Position numbers and translations under genes: made by a program. Of a stretch of 64,000 nt of DNA, positions 48,947 to 58,300 are shown in pieces. The notes beneath the pieces are model-generated. The model had not been told where the DNA came from. It saw nothing but the letters and a program-made list of their open reading frames with translations, and did not search any database. Position 1 is the stretch's first letter; each line of letters starts with the position of its first letter. Source of the DNA: Thalassomonas haliotis (GTDB lineage Bacteria; Pseudomonadota; Gammaproteobacteria; Enterobacterales; Alteromonadaceae); assembly GCF_028657945.1 (NCBI RefSeq), contig NZ_CP059693.1, positions 4,030,001-4,094,000 on the forward strand, read 5' to 3'.

Positions 48947-51348
48947 TGTCCAGCAGTTGTTATCATTGTGGTGAGCCTGTCCCTAAAGGCGTAGAGCTGA
49001 GTGTTTGTATTGAACAAATCCGGCAAGTCATGTGCTGTATCGGTTGTCAGGCGGTTGCCCAGACCATAGTCGACAACAACCTGACCGAATATTATCGCTT
49101 TCGCACCGAACCCGCCAATAAAGGTGCGGCCCTGGTGCCGGAGCAGTTGCAGCGCCATCAGTTGCTCGATGATGAAAACCTGCAGCATGATTTTATATAT
49201 CAGGATGAAAACAGCAAAGAGGCGATTTTAACCGTCGACGGTATCAGCTGCGCCGCCTGTGCCTGGCTGATTGAAATGCAGCTGGACAAATTGCCCGGGC
49301 TTATGAGTGTCAATGTCAACGCCACCACCCAAAGGGCCCGGGTCCAATGGGCGGATGACGAAATTAAACTCAGTGAAATTTTATCCACCCTGGACAAAAT
49401 AGGTTATCAGGCCCTGCCCTTTAAAGCCTCCACGGTGGAAGAAAAAAATAAATCGCAATCCAAGGCCTTTATCAAACGTTTAGGCATCTCAGGTATCCTG
49501 ATGATGCAGGTGATGATGATCGCCATCGGCCTCTATTTCGGCGCTTTTTCCGATATGTCCGCCCACAACCTGGTATATCTGCGCTGGGCCAGTTTCCTGT
49601 TGACCATACCTGTGGTCACCTACGGCGCCTTCCCTTTTTATCTCGGCGCTTTTAATACCTTAAAACTCAAACGCCTGTCGATGGATGTCCCGGTATCGAT
49701 TGCCATCATCCTCTCCTTTATTGCCAGCGGTTGGGCCACCATCAGCCAGCAGGGCGAGGTCTATTTTGAGTCGGTGTCCATGTTTACCTTCTTATTGCTG
49801 GTGGGCAAGTTTCTCGAATTTCGCGCCCGTGCCCGGGCAGCAGAGGTCTCCGCCAACCTGCTCAAACTTATGCCCATGACGGCGACTAAACTTGAACTTG
49901 ACGATAACAACAGCAAGGAAGTGCTGGTCAGTGCCAAAAGCCTGCAGGCTTTGGATAAGGTCATTATTAAACCGGGCGAGGTGGTTCCGGCGGACGGGAT
50001 TATCATCAGCGGCCAAAGCCAGTTAAACGAGGCCATGTTATCGGGGGAGCAACTGCCGCTCGATAAAGGGGTTGGCGATACGGTATTTGCCGGTACCATC
50101 AATGGCGACGGTAACTTAACCGTGGAAGTGAAACAGGACGTCAACCATTCCTTTTTAAGCCAGCTGATCCGTTTAAGTGAGAGCAGTCAGGCCCATAAAC
50201 CTAAACTGGCACGACTGTCAGATCAGATCGCCCAGTATTTTGTTGCCGTGATTTTATTAACCGCCATCGGCACCGCCTATTACTGGCACCAGCATATGCC
50301 CCATGAGGCGTTTTGGATCACCTTATCGGTATTGGTCGCCACCTGCCCCTGTGCCTTATCCCTTGCCACACCGACGGCATTAACCTGCGCCACCACCAGG
50401 TTAAACCGTGAAGGCATCATGGTAAAGTCCGGCCATGTGATGGAAACCATACCCAAAATAGACTGCTACGCCTTTGATAAAACCGGCACCTTAACCACAG
50501 GTGAGTTTGAAATTACCCGGGTAACACTGCCCGACACCGACAAAAAGCAGGATAAAGCGCAAGCCCTTAAAATTGCCGCCGCCCTTGAAGCCTATTCACA
50601 GCATCCGCTGGCAAAACCTTTTGTGCAATACCGGGATTTTTCCTACCAGATCAGCGATGCCAAGGTACATCCGGGCGCCGGGATCTCGGGTATGGTTAAC
50701 GGCAACAGCTACCGGGTAGGCAAAGTCAGCTGGTTATTATCCGGTGAGCAACTTGTGCAGTATCAAAACGCTCAATGTGTGTTGATCTGTGATGATAAGC
50801 TTGTCGCCGCCTTTTACCTCGAAGATAAAATCCGCGAAGATGCCGAGCGCTTGCTCTCGACCCTTAATGAGACGAAAAATAAAACCATGATGTTATCCGG
50901 CGACAGCGCAAGCGGCTGTGACTCGGTTTCACGCCAGCTCCAGCTGGATCAGGTGAGCAGCAGCTTAAGCGCCGAAGATAAAATGGCCATCATTAAAGCC
51001 GAGCAGCAAAGCCATACCGTGGCTATGGTCGGCGACGGGGTCAATGATACTCCGGTATTTGGCGCCGCCCATGTCTCTATCGCCATGGGCAGCGGCACCG
51101 ATGTTGCCAAAAGCGGCGCCGATGTTATCTTATTAAGTAACCGCCTCAGCAGCGTCAGTACCTTAAAAAGCCTGGCAATAAAAACCCGCAAGATTATTTT
51201 CCAGAACTATGCCTGGGCCTTCGGTTATAATGCCATAGTATTACCTTTGGCGGTTGCCGGTTTGATCACCCCCTATATGGCGGTGATCGGCATGTCCGCC
51301 AGCTCTATCCTGGTAATTACCAATTCTTTAAGGTTGTTAAAGTCATGA
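48946..51348 (+). CDS. ccoI: copper-exporting P-type ATPase CcoI
   Basis: An 800-aa P1B-ATPase that supplies copper to cbb3. An N-terminal Cys-rich part (SCYHCGEPVPKG, CCIGCQAVA) is followed by an HMA domain with DGISCAACAWLIE, eight helices with the CPC motif in ATCPCALSLATPTAL, phosphorylation DKTGTLTTGEFE, an ATP site with HPLAKPF, and GDGVNDTPVFGAA. It overlaps ccoH before it and ccoS after it, so translation is coupled. Confidence 0.95.
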   Translation: MSSSCYHCGEPVPKGVELSVCIEQIRQVMCCIGCQAVAQTIVDNNLTEYYRFRTEPANKGAALVPEQLQRHQLLDDENLQHDFIYQDENSKEAILTVDGISCAACAWLIEMQLDKLPGLMSVNVNATTQRARVQWADDEIKLSEILSTLDKIGYQALPFKASTVEEKNKSQSKAFIKRLGISGILMMQVMMIAIGLYFGAFSDMSAHNLVYLRWASFLLTIPVVTYGAFPFYLGAFNTLKLKRLSMDVPVSIAIILSFIASGWATISQQGEVYFESVSMFTFLLLVGKFLEFRARARAAEVSANLLKLMPMTATKLELDDNNSKEVLVSAKSLQALDKVIIKPGEVVPADGIIISGQSQLNEAMLSGEQLPLDKGVGDTVFAGTINGDGNLTVEVKQDVNHSFLSQLIRLSESSQAHKPKLARLSDQIAQYFVAVILLTAIGTAYYWHQHMPHEAFWITLSVLVATCPCALSLATPTALTCATTRLNREGIMVKSGHVMETIPKIDCYAFDKTGTLTTGEFEITRVTLPDTDKKQDKAQALKIAAALEAYSQHPLAKPFVQYRDFSYQISDAKVHPGAGISGMVNGNSYRVGKVSWLLSGEQLVQYQNAQCVLICDDKLVAAFYLEDKIREDAERLLSTLNETKNKTMMLSGDSASGCDSVSRQLQLDQVSSSLSAEDKMAIIKAEQQSHTVAMVGDGVNDTPVFGAAHVSIAMGSGTDVAKSGADVILLSNRLSSVSTLKSLAIKTRKIIFQNYAWAFGYNAIVLPLAVAGLITPYMAVIGMSASSILVITNSLRLLKS

Positions 51349-51587
51349 GTGTCATTTATGTATTGATCCCGATCGCAGTATTATTGACCGCGCTGGGCAT
51401 ATATCTGTTCTTCTGGGCGGTGAAAACCGAACAGTTCGATGACCTGGAAAAACAGGGACTGAGCATTTTATTCGATGATGAAAATAATTCCGCTGATAAG
51501 GGTAAAGATGAGCAGGCAAAAGCCGATCAAGCTTCGTCACAGCAGGAAACAGATAGCAAAAGCGATAACAACCGGATGCCTGAATGA
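51345..51587 (+). CDS. ccoS: cbb3 maturation protein CcoS
   Basis: An 80-aa protein starting at an ATG that overlaps the ccoI stop (ATGA). One helix (VIYVLIPIAVLLTALGIYLFFWAV) carries the CcoS signature F-x-W-A-V-K, then KTEQFDDLEKQGLSILFDD. The tail after 45 is polar and longer than the minimal CcoS. Confidence 0.92.
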   Translation: MSVIYVLIPIAVLLTALGIYLFFWAVKTEQFDDLEKQGLSILFDDENNSADKGKDEQAKADQASSQQETDSKSDNNRMPE

Positions 51588-52336
51588 CACTGGATCTGAT
51601 TTCGGCCTTTTTTATCGGCATTTTAGGGGCAGGACATTGCATAATGATGTGTGGCGGCATCACCACTATGCTCACCTCTGCCCTGCCCGCCACTCGGGCA
51701 AGACAAAAACCAGGCCAGGCACAAGTGATAGCAGTACAGCCGGCGCAGACAAAAAATCAATCCGGCACCTTGCCCCCAGAGCCGGGTAAAACCCTTTTAG
51801 TTATTTGTTATAACCTCGGCCGTATCGCTTCCTACAGCCTGATTGGCGCCATCATCGGCTTTACCGGCTCCTTTGCCGCCCGCAATGCCGGGATGCCGTT
51901 GGCAGGATTACGCCTGGTGGCCGGAGTCTTTTTAATTCTGCTGGGCCTGTACATGGGGCAATGGCTGATGTGGCTGAACCGCATTGAGGCGCTGGGCAAA
52001 GGTTTATGGCGCCGTATCTCCCCTTTAAGTAAAAAAGTGATCCCGGTAGATAGCCCGGCAAAAGCCCTGGCGCTTGGCGGGTTATGGGGCTGGCTTCCCT
52101 GCGGCCTGGTCTATTCCACCTTAACCTGGTCAATGGCCAGCGGCAGTGCCCTAAACGGCGCCGCTGTCATGTTTTTTTTCGGCTTAGGCACCCTGCCGGC
52201 ATTGGTGACCATGTCCTTTGGCATGCTGACAATCAAACAATTACTGACTAATAATATTTTCCGTAAAATCATGGCTTTTCTTATAATAATTTATGGTATT
52301 TATAGTGTTTTTGTTGCATCAGGACTGGTGTTCTAA
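51584..52336 (+). CDS. TauE/SafE-like membrane protein linked to cbb3 maturation
   Basis: A 250-aa membrane protein with about six helices. The start ISAFFIGILGAGHCIMMCGGIT has the two-Cys motif of the copper-transport family (DUF1206/CcoA-like) often next to ccoS. A Gln/Pro-rich cytosolic loop (about 44-68) is unusual. NLGRIASYSLIGAIIGFTG and GGLWGWLPCGLVYSTLTWSMASG are characteristic family stretches. It overlaps ccoS by four bases. Confidence 0.88.
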   Translation: MTLDLISAFFIGILGAGHCIMMCGGITTMLTSALPATRARQKPGQAQVIAVQPAQTKNQSGTLPPEPGKTLLVICYNLGRIASYSLIGAIIGFTGSFAARNAGMPLAGLRLVAGVFLILLGLYMGQWLMWLNRIEALGKGLWRRISPLSKKVIPVDSPAKALALGGLWGWLPCGLVYSTLTWSMASGSALNGAAVMFFFGLGTLPALVTMSFGMLTIKQLLTNNIFRKIMAFLIIIYGIYSVFVASGLVF

Positions 52337-52404
52337 TACCATGCGCCCATAGGTTATACTTAGGTAATAATCTGAGTATTCGGTAGCAAGGAATATCATC
52401 AATT

Positions 52405-53127
52405 ATGTACAATAAACAATGTGGTCAAAGTCAACATATCCACTGCCAAAACTGTAGTATCAGTGAACTATGCCTGCCTTTTAGCTTAAACGACCAAGAG
52501 CTAGATACCCTGGACAATATTATCGACCGTAAGCGTCCAATCCACAAAGGTGATAACTTATTCCACGACGGCGAAACGCTGCAGTCTCTGTATGCGGTAC
52601 GCTCAGGCACCTTTAAAACCTTTACCGTCAATGAACAGGGTGAAGAGCAGATCACCGGCTTCCACCTGGCAGGTGACCTGCTGGGATTTGATGCCATCGC
52701 CAATACCGAACACCCAAGCTTCGCCCAGGCACTGGAAACCGCCATGGTGTGTGAGATCCCCTACAACACCCTGGATTCGCTGTCTAATTCCATGCCGAAA
52801 CTTAAAAAGCAAATTCTGCGCCTGATGAGCAATGAAATTAAGACAGATCAGGATATGCTGACCTTGCTTAACCGTAAAAATGCCGAGCAAAGGGTGGCTA
52901 CTTTCCTGGCAACCTTGAGCCAGCGCTACCATGCCCGCGGCCTTTCTTCATCGGAATTTCGCCTGACCATGACCCGCAGCGATATCGGCAACTATATCGG
53001 TTTGACGGTTGAAACCATCAGCCGTCTGCTGAACCGTTTCCATAAAAACGGCCTGATCCATGTCGACGGCAAACTGATCCGTATTCTTGATATCGAAAAG
53101 TTAAACGAAACGGCTTTACTTGATTAA
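52405..53127 (+). CDS. fnr: oxygen-sensing regulator Fnr (EtrA)
   Basis: A 240-aa Crp/Fnr-family activator. Cluster ligands are Cys14, Cys17, Cys23 ([11 protein letters not shown]) and Cys116; the cAMP-like domain covers about 30-150 and the recognition helix [12 protein letters not shown] is in the Fnr form (E-x-x-S-R). With oxygen the 4Fe-4S cluster breaks and DNA binding stops. AAGGAAT lies upstream of the ATG. It is next to the cbb3 genes it typically regulates and upstream of uspE with a matching Fnr box. Confidence 0.95.
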   Translation: MYNKQCGQSQHIHCQNCSISELCLPFSLNDQELDTLDNIIDRKRPIHKGDNLFHDGETLQSLYAVRSGTFKTFTVNEQGEEQITGFHLAGDLLGFDAIANTEHPSFAQALETAMVCEIPYNTLDSLSNSMPKLKKQILRLMSNEIKTDQDMLTLLNRKNAEQRVATFLATLSQRYHARGLSSSEFRLTMTRSDIGNYIGLTVETISRLLNRFHKNGLIHVDGKLIRILDIEKLNETALLD

Positions 53128-53231
53128 TTAACCTGTAGCCGGCTCTCCCCCGGCAGCGGCAATATTTTTCCGGACAGGGGTTTTAGTCTATGCTTGTAGG
53201 TGATATTGTCATTATAGCGTTTGATAATTAC

Positions 53232-53245
53232 TTGATTTAAAACAA
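53232..53245. promoter_or_regulatory. Fnr box and promoter of uspE
   Basis: TTGATTTAAAACAA matches TTGAT-N4-ATCAA at nine of ten positions. A -10 box TATTAT lies at 53268-53273, giving a start site near 53280, 41.5 bases from the box centre at 53238.5, the classic class II Fnr position. uspE starts at 53310. Confidence 0.6.
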
Positions 53246-53309
53246 TTACTAATCAAGACTATTATCGTATTATAGTGGCATATACCTTTTTAAGCATATG
53301 GAGCCGATG

Positions 53310-54239
53310 ATGGAAAAGTATCAGAATATCCTGGTGGTTATAGACCCAACCACCCACGAACAAAAAGCCCTCAAGCGCGCCATCGAACTAGCCGTTCATA
53401 CCAAAGCCGTGATCACGGCATTTGTCAGTATTTTTGATTTTTCTTATGAAATGACCACTATGCTCTCCAGCGAAGAACGTGAGGTTATGCGTAAGTCCGT
53501 TATCAACGACCGTGAAGTCTGGCTCGATGATATTATCGGCGCCATGGAAACCCATGGCCTGACCATCAAAACTAATGTTATCTGGCATAACCGTCCTTTT
53601 GAAGCCATTGTCGAGCAGGTGATCAGTAAGCAGCACGATATAGTGATCAAAGGCACCCACCAGCACGACAAATTAAAATCGGTTATTTTCACCCCTACCG
53701 ACTGGCACCTGCTGCGCAAATGTCCCAGCCCGGTATTGCTGGTCAAAGATCACCAATGGCCGAAAAACGGCAATATTCTTGCGGCGATCAATGTCGGCAG
53801 CGATGAAAGCGAACACCAGTCGTTAAACCACAAGATTACCGAAGAAGCGGTGAATTTATCGAAAATCATTCAGGCCAATGTTCACCTGGTCAACTCTTTT
53901 CCCGGCACCCCGGTCAATATCACCATAGAGATCCCGGAGTTTAATTCCAGCCAATACAACGACAGCATGCTGCAGCATCATAAAGAAGCCATGACCGAAC
54001 ATGCCGCCAAGTTTGAGATCCCACCGGAAAATACCCTGGTAGAAGAAGGCTTGCCGGAAGATGTTATCGACCGGGTATCGCAACGTCTGGATGCCGAGCT
54101 GGTGATTTTGGGGACTGTCGGCCGTACCGGATTTTCTGCAGCCCTTATCGGCAATACCGCCGAGCATGTCATCGACCGGCTCAACTGCGACGTCCTGGCA
54201 TTAAAACCTCAAGGGTATGTCTCCCCGCTGGCATCATAA
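53310..54239 (+). CDS. uspE: universal stress protein UspE
   Basis: A 309-aa tandem Usp protein. Unit 1 starts YQNILVVIDPTTHEQKALKRAIELA; unit 2 (about 155-305) ends GLPEDVIDRVSQRLDAELVI with LGTVGRTGFSAALIGNTAEHVIDRLNCDVLALKP, the nucleotide-loop pattern G-x-x-G-x(9)-G-S/N. The start is ATG 53310 (MEKYQNILVV), as in E. coli UspE; GGAG at 53300 lies six bases before it. The Fnr box upstream suggests anaerobic induction. It lies between fnr and ttcA, as in other gammaproteobacteria. Confidence 0.92.
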   Translation: MEKYQNILVVIDPTTHEQKALKRAIELAVHTKAVITAFVSIFDFSYEMTTMLSSEEREVMRKSVINDREVWLDDIIGAMETHGLTIKTNVIWHNRPFEAIVEQVISKQHDIVIKGTHQHDKLKSVIFTPTDWHLLRKCPSPVLLVKDHQWPKNGNILAAINVGSDESEHQSLNHKITEEAVNLSKIIQANVHLVNSFPGTPVNITIEIPEFNSSQYNDSMLQHHKEAMTEHAAKFEIPPENTLVEEGLPEDVIDRVSQRLDAELVILGTVGRTGFSAALIGNTAEHVIDRLNCDVLALKPQGYVSPLAS

Positions 54240-54251
54240 GCCCCTGGCCTG

Positions 54252-54285
54252 ATAAAGCCTTTAGCCAAATAAAGCCTTTAGCCAA
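54252..54285. repeat. 17-bp exact tandem duplication
   Basis: ATAAAGCCTTTAGCCAA occurs twice back to back, directly after uspE. It precedes the CGGCTTCGGCG hairpin. Confidence 0.9.
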
Positions 54286-54293
54286 CCTTAGCC

Positions 54294-54337
54294 CGGCTTC
54301 GGCGATCACAGCATAAACAGCTGCACCGCCGAAGCCG
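54294..54337. terminator. hairpin after uspE
   Basis: CGGCTTCGGCG and CGCCGAAGCCG are perfect 11-bp complements around a 22-base loop. No T tail follows, so it may be a weak or Rho-assisted terminator. Confidence 0.4.
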
Positions 54338-54484
54338 TCAGCAACTCGCCGCTCGCTGCCCGGACAATTAATTGATGCTAATCATTTAAGAAAAGACAAA
54401 ATCACTTTATAATCCCCGCCTAACAGTAGACGTCAGCACAAAGAAGGTCCGTTTTCCTTAACCGGGATACGATGAAATTGAACG

Positions 54485-55381
54485 ATGAATCAGCAAGATG
54501 TACAAACAGAGTCCTTAGAATTCAACAAACTGGAGAAAAAGCTCAGACGAAATGTTGGTAATGCCATCGTCGATTACAACATGGTAGAAGACGGCGACGT
54601 CATCATGGCCTGTATCAGCGGCGGTAAAGACTCTTTTGCTATGCTCGATATCCTGCTGAAACTCAGACAAGTGGCGCCGATAAAGTTTGATGTTATCGCG
54701 GTTAACCTGGATCAAAAACAGCCCGGTTTCCCCGAGCACATCCTGCCCGAGTACTTTGAAGCCTTAGGCGTCCCCTATTACATCATAGATAAAGACACCT
54801 ACAGTGTGGTCAGGGAAAAAATCCCCGAAGGCAAGACCACCTGCGGCCTGTGCTCACGGCTGCGCCGCGGCACCCTCTATTCGTTCGCGGAGAAAATAGG
54901 CGCAACTAAAGTCGCTTTGGGCCACCATATGGATGATATCGTTGAAACCATGTTTTTAAACATGTTTCACGGCGCGCGCTTAAAGGCGATGCCGCCTAAA
55001 TTACTCTCGGATGATAAAAGAAACATAGTGATCCGACCCCTGGCCTACTGCCGGGAAAAAGATTTGCTCAGCTACGCCGAAATACGGGAATTTCCCATTA
55101 TCCCCTGTAATTTATGTGGCTCCCAGGAAAACCTGCAGCGCCAGAATGTAAAAGCCATGCTTAACGAATGGGATAAACAGCAGCCCCAGCGAGTACACAG
55201 CATTTTTAAATCTATCCAAAATGTCAGCCCGAGCCAGTTGGCGGATGAAGCCCTTTATGCTTTTAAAGACCTGGCCATAGATCGTAACGGCGAACGAAAA
55301 GCATACGAATACAGCGACGAAGAGGTTTCTTCTTCCGGCACCGGCAGCGAAGTTCAGTACTTCGACATTAACAATTTATAG
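54485..55381 (+). CDS. ttcA: tRNA 2-thiocytidine synthetase TtcA
   Basis: A 298-aa enzyme that thiolates C32 of some tRNAs. The PP-loop SGGKDS is at residues 45-50 and the cluster-binding CxxC in [12 protein letters not shown]; a third region [27 protein letters not shown] and NLCGSQ are family-conserved. ATG 54485 fits the usual N-terminus. The C-terminal 30 residues are Ser/Glu-rich and variable. Confidence 0.95.
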   Translation: MNQQDVQTESLEFNKLEKKLRRNVGNAIVDYNMVEDGDVIMACISGGKDSFAMLDILLKLRQVAPIKFDVIAVNLDQKQPGFPEHILPEYFEALGVPYYIIDKDTYSVVREKIPEGKTTCGLCSRLRRGTLYSFAEKIGATKVALGHHMDDIVETMFLNMFHGARLKAMPPKLLSDDKRNIVIRPLAYCREKDLLSYAEIREFPIIPCNLCGSQENLQRQNVKAMLNEWDKQQPQRVHSIFKSIQNVSPSQLADEALYAFKDLAIDRNGERKAYEYSDEEVSSSGTGSEVQYFDINNL

Positions 55382-55409
55382 CAATATCTTTTACATTTAT
55401 TACCTTAAA

Positions 55410-55439
55410 GCAGTGCTAAGGGGCAAATCTTAGCACTGC
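55410..55439. terminator. hairpin after ttcA
   Basis: GCAGTGCTAAG and CTTAGCACTGC pair perfectly over 11 bases with an eight-base loop. The T tail is poor. The rest of the 330-bp gap to 55712 has no gene; a CAGGAC/GTCCTG pair at about 55645-55673 is too weak to call a riboswitch. Confidence 0.5.
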
Positions 55440-55712
55440 GGATTGCAGAAAAAACCAGCGCTGAAAAACCCTGCAAACCTAAAGACAAAAATACAGACAT
55501 CCCATTTACTTTCAAAGCTTTACCTTAGCCTCACCTAACTCATGACCTGGTTAGCAAAAGCGCATTTCTTGTCACAAGTGTCAAAAAATAACCATAATCG
55601 GTTAACACCTATTGCCACAACGGCAAAATCCCCCTACAGTAGCTCAGGACTTTCCAGCGAATCTTGTCCTGGATCACAAAGATAATAACTATATGAATAC
55701 GGAGCTTTAAAT

Positions 55713-57005
55713 ATGTTAGAAAGGTTGTTCCAGTTACAAGACCATAAGACCTCGGTCAAGCAGGAGGTCATTGCCGGTTTTACCACTTTCCTCACCATGG
55801 CCTATATCATTTTTATCAACCCGGCAATGCTGGCAGATGCCGGTATGGATCAAGGGGCGGTTTTTGTCGCGACATGTTTGGCAGCCGCTATTGGCTGCTT
55901 TATCATGGGCTTTATTGCCAATTATCCCATAGCGCTGGCTCCCGGCATGGGCCTTAATGCCTTCTTCACCTACACGGTTGTCCTGGAAATGGGCTATAGC
56001 TGGCAAATCGCCCTCGGCGGCGTCTTTATTTCCGGCGTGGTCTTTGTGATCTTAAGCCTGGTCAACATCAGGGAGTGGATAGTCAACAGCATCCCCCATT
56101 CGCTGCGTTTTGGTATCGCCGCCGGTATAGGTTTGTTTTTAGCCTTTATTGCCCTGAAAAATGCCGGCATCGTCGTTGACAGCCCGGCAACCTTTGTCAC
56201 TTTGGGGTCGATAACGACACTTGAGCCCATCCTTGCCGCTTTAGGCCTGTTTTTAATCGTTGGCCTGGCCAATCGCGGCGTTAACGGCGCAGTCATGATC
56301 TCCATCTTAGTGATCACCTTAATCGGCATTATCGCAGGCAATATCAGTTATACCGGTATGGTGTCTATGCCGCCGCCTGTCGCCCCGACCTTTTTACAGC
56401 TTGATATTGCCGGCGCCCTTGAAGTAGGCATGCTCAGTGTGATCTTTGCCTTTTTATTCGTTGATTTATTTGATACCTCAGGCACCCTGATTGCCGTAGC
56501 CCAAAGAGGCAACCTGTTAGACAAAAACGGTACCCTGCCCCGCCTGGGTAAAGCCCTGCTGGCAGATTCCGGCGCAACGGTTGCCGGCAGCATGTTAGGT
56601 ACTTCAACCACCACAAGTTATGTAGAAAGTACAGCCGGTGTCAGCGCCGGTGGCCGGACCGGACTTACCGCCGTTGTCGTTGGTATTTTATTCCTGTGCG
56701 CATTATTTTTCTCACCGCTTGCGGCTATGGTACCGGCTTATGCCACCGCAGGTCCTTTATTCTTCGTTGCTGTACTCATGCTCGCAGGCCTGATCAATGT
56801 CGACTGGGGTGATTTATCTGAAGCGGTGCCGGTTACGGTTACCCTGGTGACTATGCCGCTGACCTTTTCTATTGCCCAGGGCATCGCCTTTGGCTTTATC
56901 AGTTATGCCGCAGTTCGCATTTTTAGCGGTCGTTTCAACGAATTGAACCTGAGCGTTACTTTCCTGGCACTGCTGTTCATTGCCAAGTTTGCCTTCTTCT
57001 CCTAG
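55713..57005 (+). CDS. NCS2-family purine permease (AzgA/PbuG-like)
   Basis: A 430-aa inner-membrane proton symporter for hypoxanthine, guanine or adenine. The family sequence is seen in QEVIAGFTTFLTMAYIIFINPAML, FIMGFIANYPIALAPGMGLNAFFTYTVV and FLFVDLFDTSGTLIAVAQRGNLLD, and the last in AGSMLGTSTTTSYVESTAGVSAGGRTGL. About twelve helices. The exact purine cannot be told. It is a single gene between ttcA and a terminator. Confidence 0.93.
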   Translation: MLERLFQLQDHKTSVKQEVIAGFTTFLTMAYIIFINPAMLADAGMDQGAVFVATCLAAAIGCFIMGFIANYPIALAPGMGLNAFFTYTVVLEMGYSWQIALGGVFISGVVFVILSLVNIREWIVNSIPHSLRFGIAAGIGLFLAFIALKNAGIVVDSPATFVTLGSITTLEPILAALGLFLIVGLANRGVNGAVMISILVITLIGIIAGNISYTGMVSMPPPVAPTFLQLDIAGALEVGMLSVIFAFLFVDLFDTSGTLIAVAQRGNLLDKNGTLPRLGKALLADSGATVAGSMLGTSTTTSYVESTAGVSAGGRTGLTAVVVGILFLCALFFSPLAAMVPAYATAGPLFFVAVLMLAGLINVDWGDLSEAVPVTVTLVTMPLTFSIAQGIAFGFISYAAVRIFSGRFNELNLSVTFLALLFIAKFAFFS

Positions 57006-57017
57006 AAGTCCGCTTAT

Positions 57018-57046
57018 CAAGTACGGCTGCCCGGCGGTCGTACTTG
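57018..57046 (+). terminator. terminator of the purine permease gene
   Basis: CAAGTACG and CGTACTTG form a perfect 8-bp outer stem around GC-rich bases that also pair in part, 12 bp after the stop. The T tail is short. Confidence 0.55.
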
Positions 57047-57381
57047 CATTATTCACCAGCAAAAAATGAAGTGGTGTAAGTCACTAGCCTAGCTGTCAGC
57101 CATTACACAAGGGGCCTCTTCGCTTCAAGACCTCCCTGCAATACCTCCCTTCACTACCTGGCCGGGCATGTATATCATTACAAACTTCGCCGGGCCGACT
57201 ATTTCGCTTCGCAAATTTCACCATTGATGTCGCCGGGTAATTGCAAAGCTATCTACTGATCACGATTTAAAGCAGCACCAACCACTACGCCGCGCTTAAT
57301 CGGCAAATAATGTTGCTCCAGACGATAAAAGAGCATGCCATCGCTATTAACCCCCATTGCGACTGATAAAGCAGCAATAAA
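57047..57381. other. intergenic, nothing clear
   Basis: About 330 bp between two terminators of convergent genes. I see no ORF with a ribosome site or repeat, only mixed AT-rich sequence. Confidence 0.5.
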
Positions 57382-57427
57382 AAAACCGTTAATCTCAGGT
57401 ATTAGCTACCCGGAATTAACGGCTTTT
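57382..57427. terminator. bidirectional terminator after the bax-like gene
   Basis: CCGTTAAT and ATTAACGG, with inner GGTA/TACC pairs, flanked by AAAAAA and CTTTT on the two sides, so it should work for the minus-strand gene ending at 57456. Confidence 0.7.
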
Positions 57428-57455
57428 ATTAACTTAGCTGTCGCGCTTTAGGCGT

Positions 57456-58292
57456 TTACTCGGATGCTGCCGGCTCCAGGTAACTCTGGTTATGACGGAT
57501 CATATTGGTCAGCTCAAGCACATAGTCTGAACCGCGCTCGGAATAAGGCACTAAGCCGGTTGCCAGGATTTCAGGACGCAGTGGCTGTTTCTCCAGCCTC
57601 AGCTGCCCCCTGATGGAGCGAAAAACATCATAGGCAGGGTTGGTATTGATATTGTGTATATAACGCTGTACCGCCTGATCTATCGAGGTAAAGGCGGCAA
57701 CTTCATGGGTAGCACCGGATACCCTGCCGTTAGGCACCATGCCGCAGGAAGGACGGTAACACCAGAGACCAAAAAAGTTTAAACCGATACGGGCAAACCT
57801 GGATGTTCCCCAGGCAGACTCATTGGCGGCCTGGACTAATACCAGGGATACCGGCATTAAATCCACCTTTAATAATAACTCTTCAACCTGTGCTTTAAGC
57901 GACACCTTAGGGTCGATACGATATTTATCGCCCAAAGTTGCCAGCAGCTCACTTCCCTGGGCACCCAACTCGGCCCCCATGGCAAGTTTCACTTTAAGGG
58001 CCAGCAACTGGTTGCGGATATCGTTCAGTCGGTTGTTTTCCTTGATGATGGCCGGACGAAGAAAATCAAAGAACTGACGTTTCTTTTCTTTAACATCACG
58101 AATTGCCGCAAAGTCGGGCAAGCTCACCTTATGCCTGGGTTGCTCCACCTGTGGCACGATAATTTCCGGCGCGATCTGTTCCTCGGTAACCACAGGTACC
58201 GAAGTCACCGGTTTTAAAAACGTAAAAGGGGCGAGTAATACGGCTGCAAACATGGCTAAAAATAATACTTTAACAATTAATAATCCTTTCAT
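57456..58292 (-). CDS. Bax-like glucosaminidase-domain protein
   Basis: A 278-aa protein with one N-terminal helix (VKVLFLAMFAAVLLAPFTFL), a helical linker and a glucosaminidase (lysozyme-like) domain at about 140-275. Typical blocks are MPVSLVLVQAANESAWGTSRFARIGLNFFGLWCY and GLVPYSERGSDYVLELTNMIRHN, which carry the catalytic Glu. It probably trims peptidoglycan in the periplasm. It follows the membrane gene at 58301 by eight bases, so they are an operon. Confidence 0.9.
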   Translation of the reverse strand: MKGLLIVKVLFLAMFAAVLLAPFTFLKPVTSVPVVTEEQIAPEIIVPQVEQPRHKVSLPDFAAIRDVKEKKRQFFDFLRPAIIKENNRLNDIRNQLLALKVKLAMGAELGAQGSELLATLGDKYRIDPKVSLKAQVEELLLKVDLMPVSLVLVQAANESAWGTSRFARIGLNFFGLWCYRPSCGMVPNGRVSGATHEVAAFTSIDQAVQRYIHNINTNPAYDVFRSIRGQLRLEKQPLRPEILATGLVPYSERGSDYVLELTNMIRHNQSYLEPAASE

Positions 58293-58300
58293 TCTGACCC

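Noticed and set aside
55610-55700. possible purine riboswitch before the permease gene
   Set aside because: The conserved purine-aptamer core sequence is not present; only a short CAGGAC/GTCCTG pair is seen.
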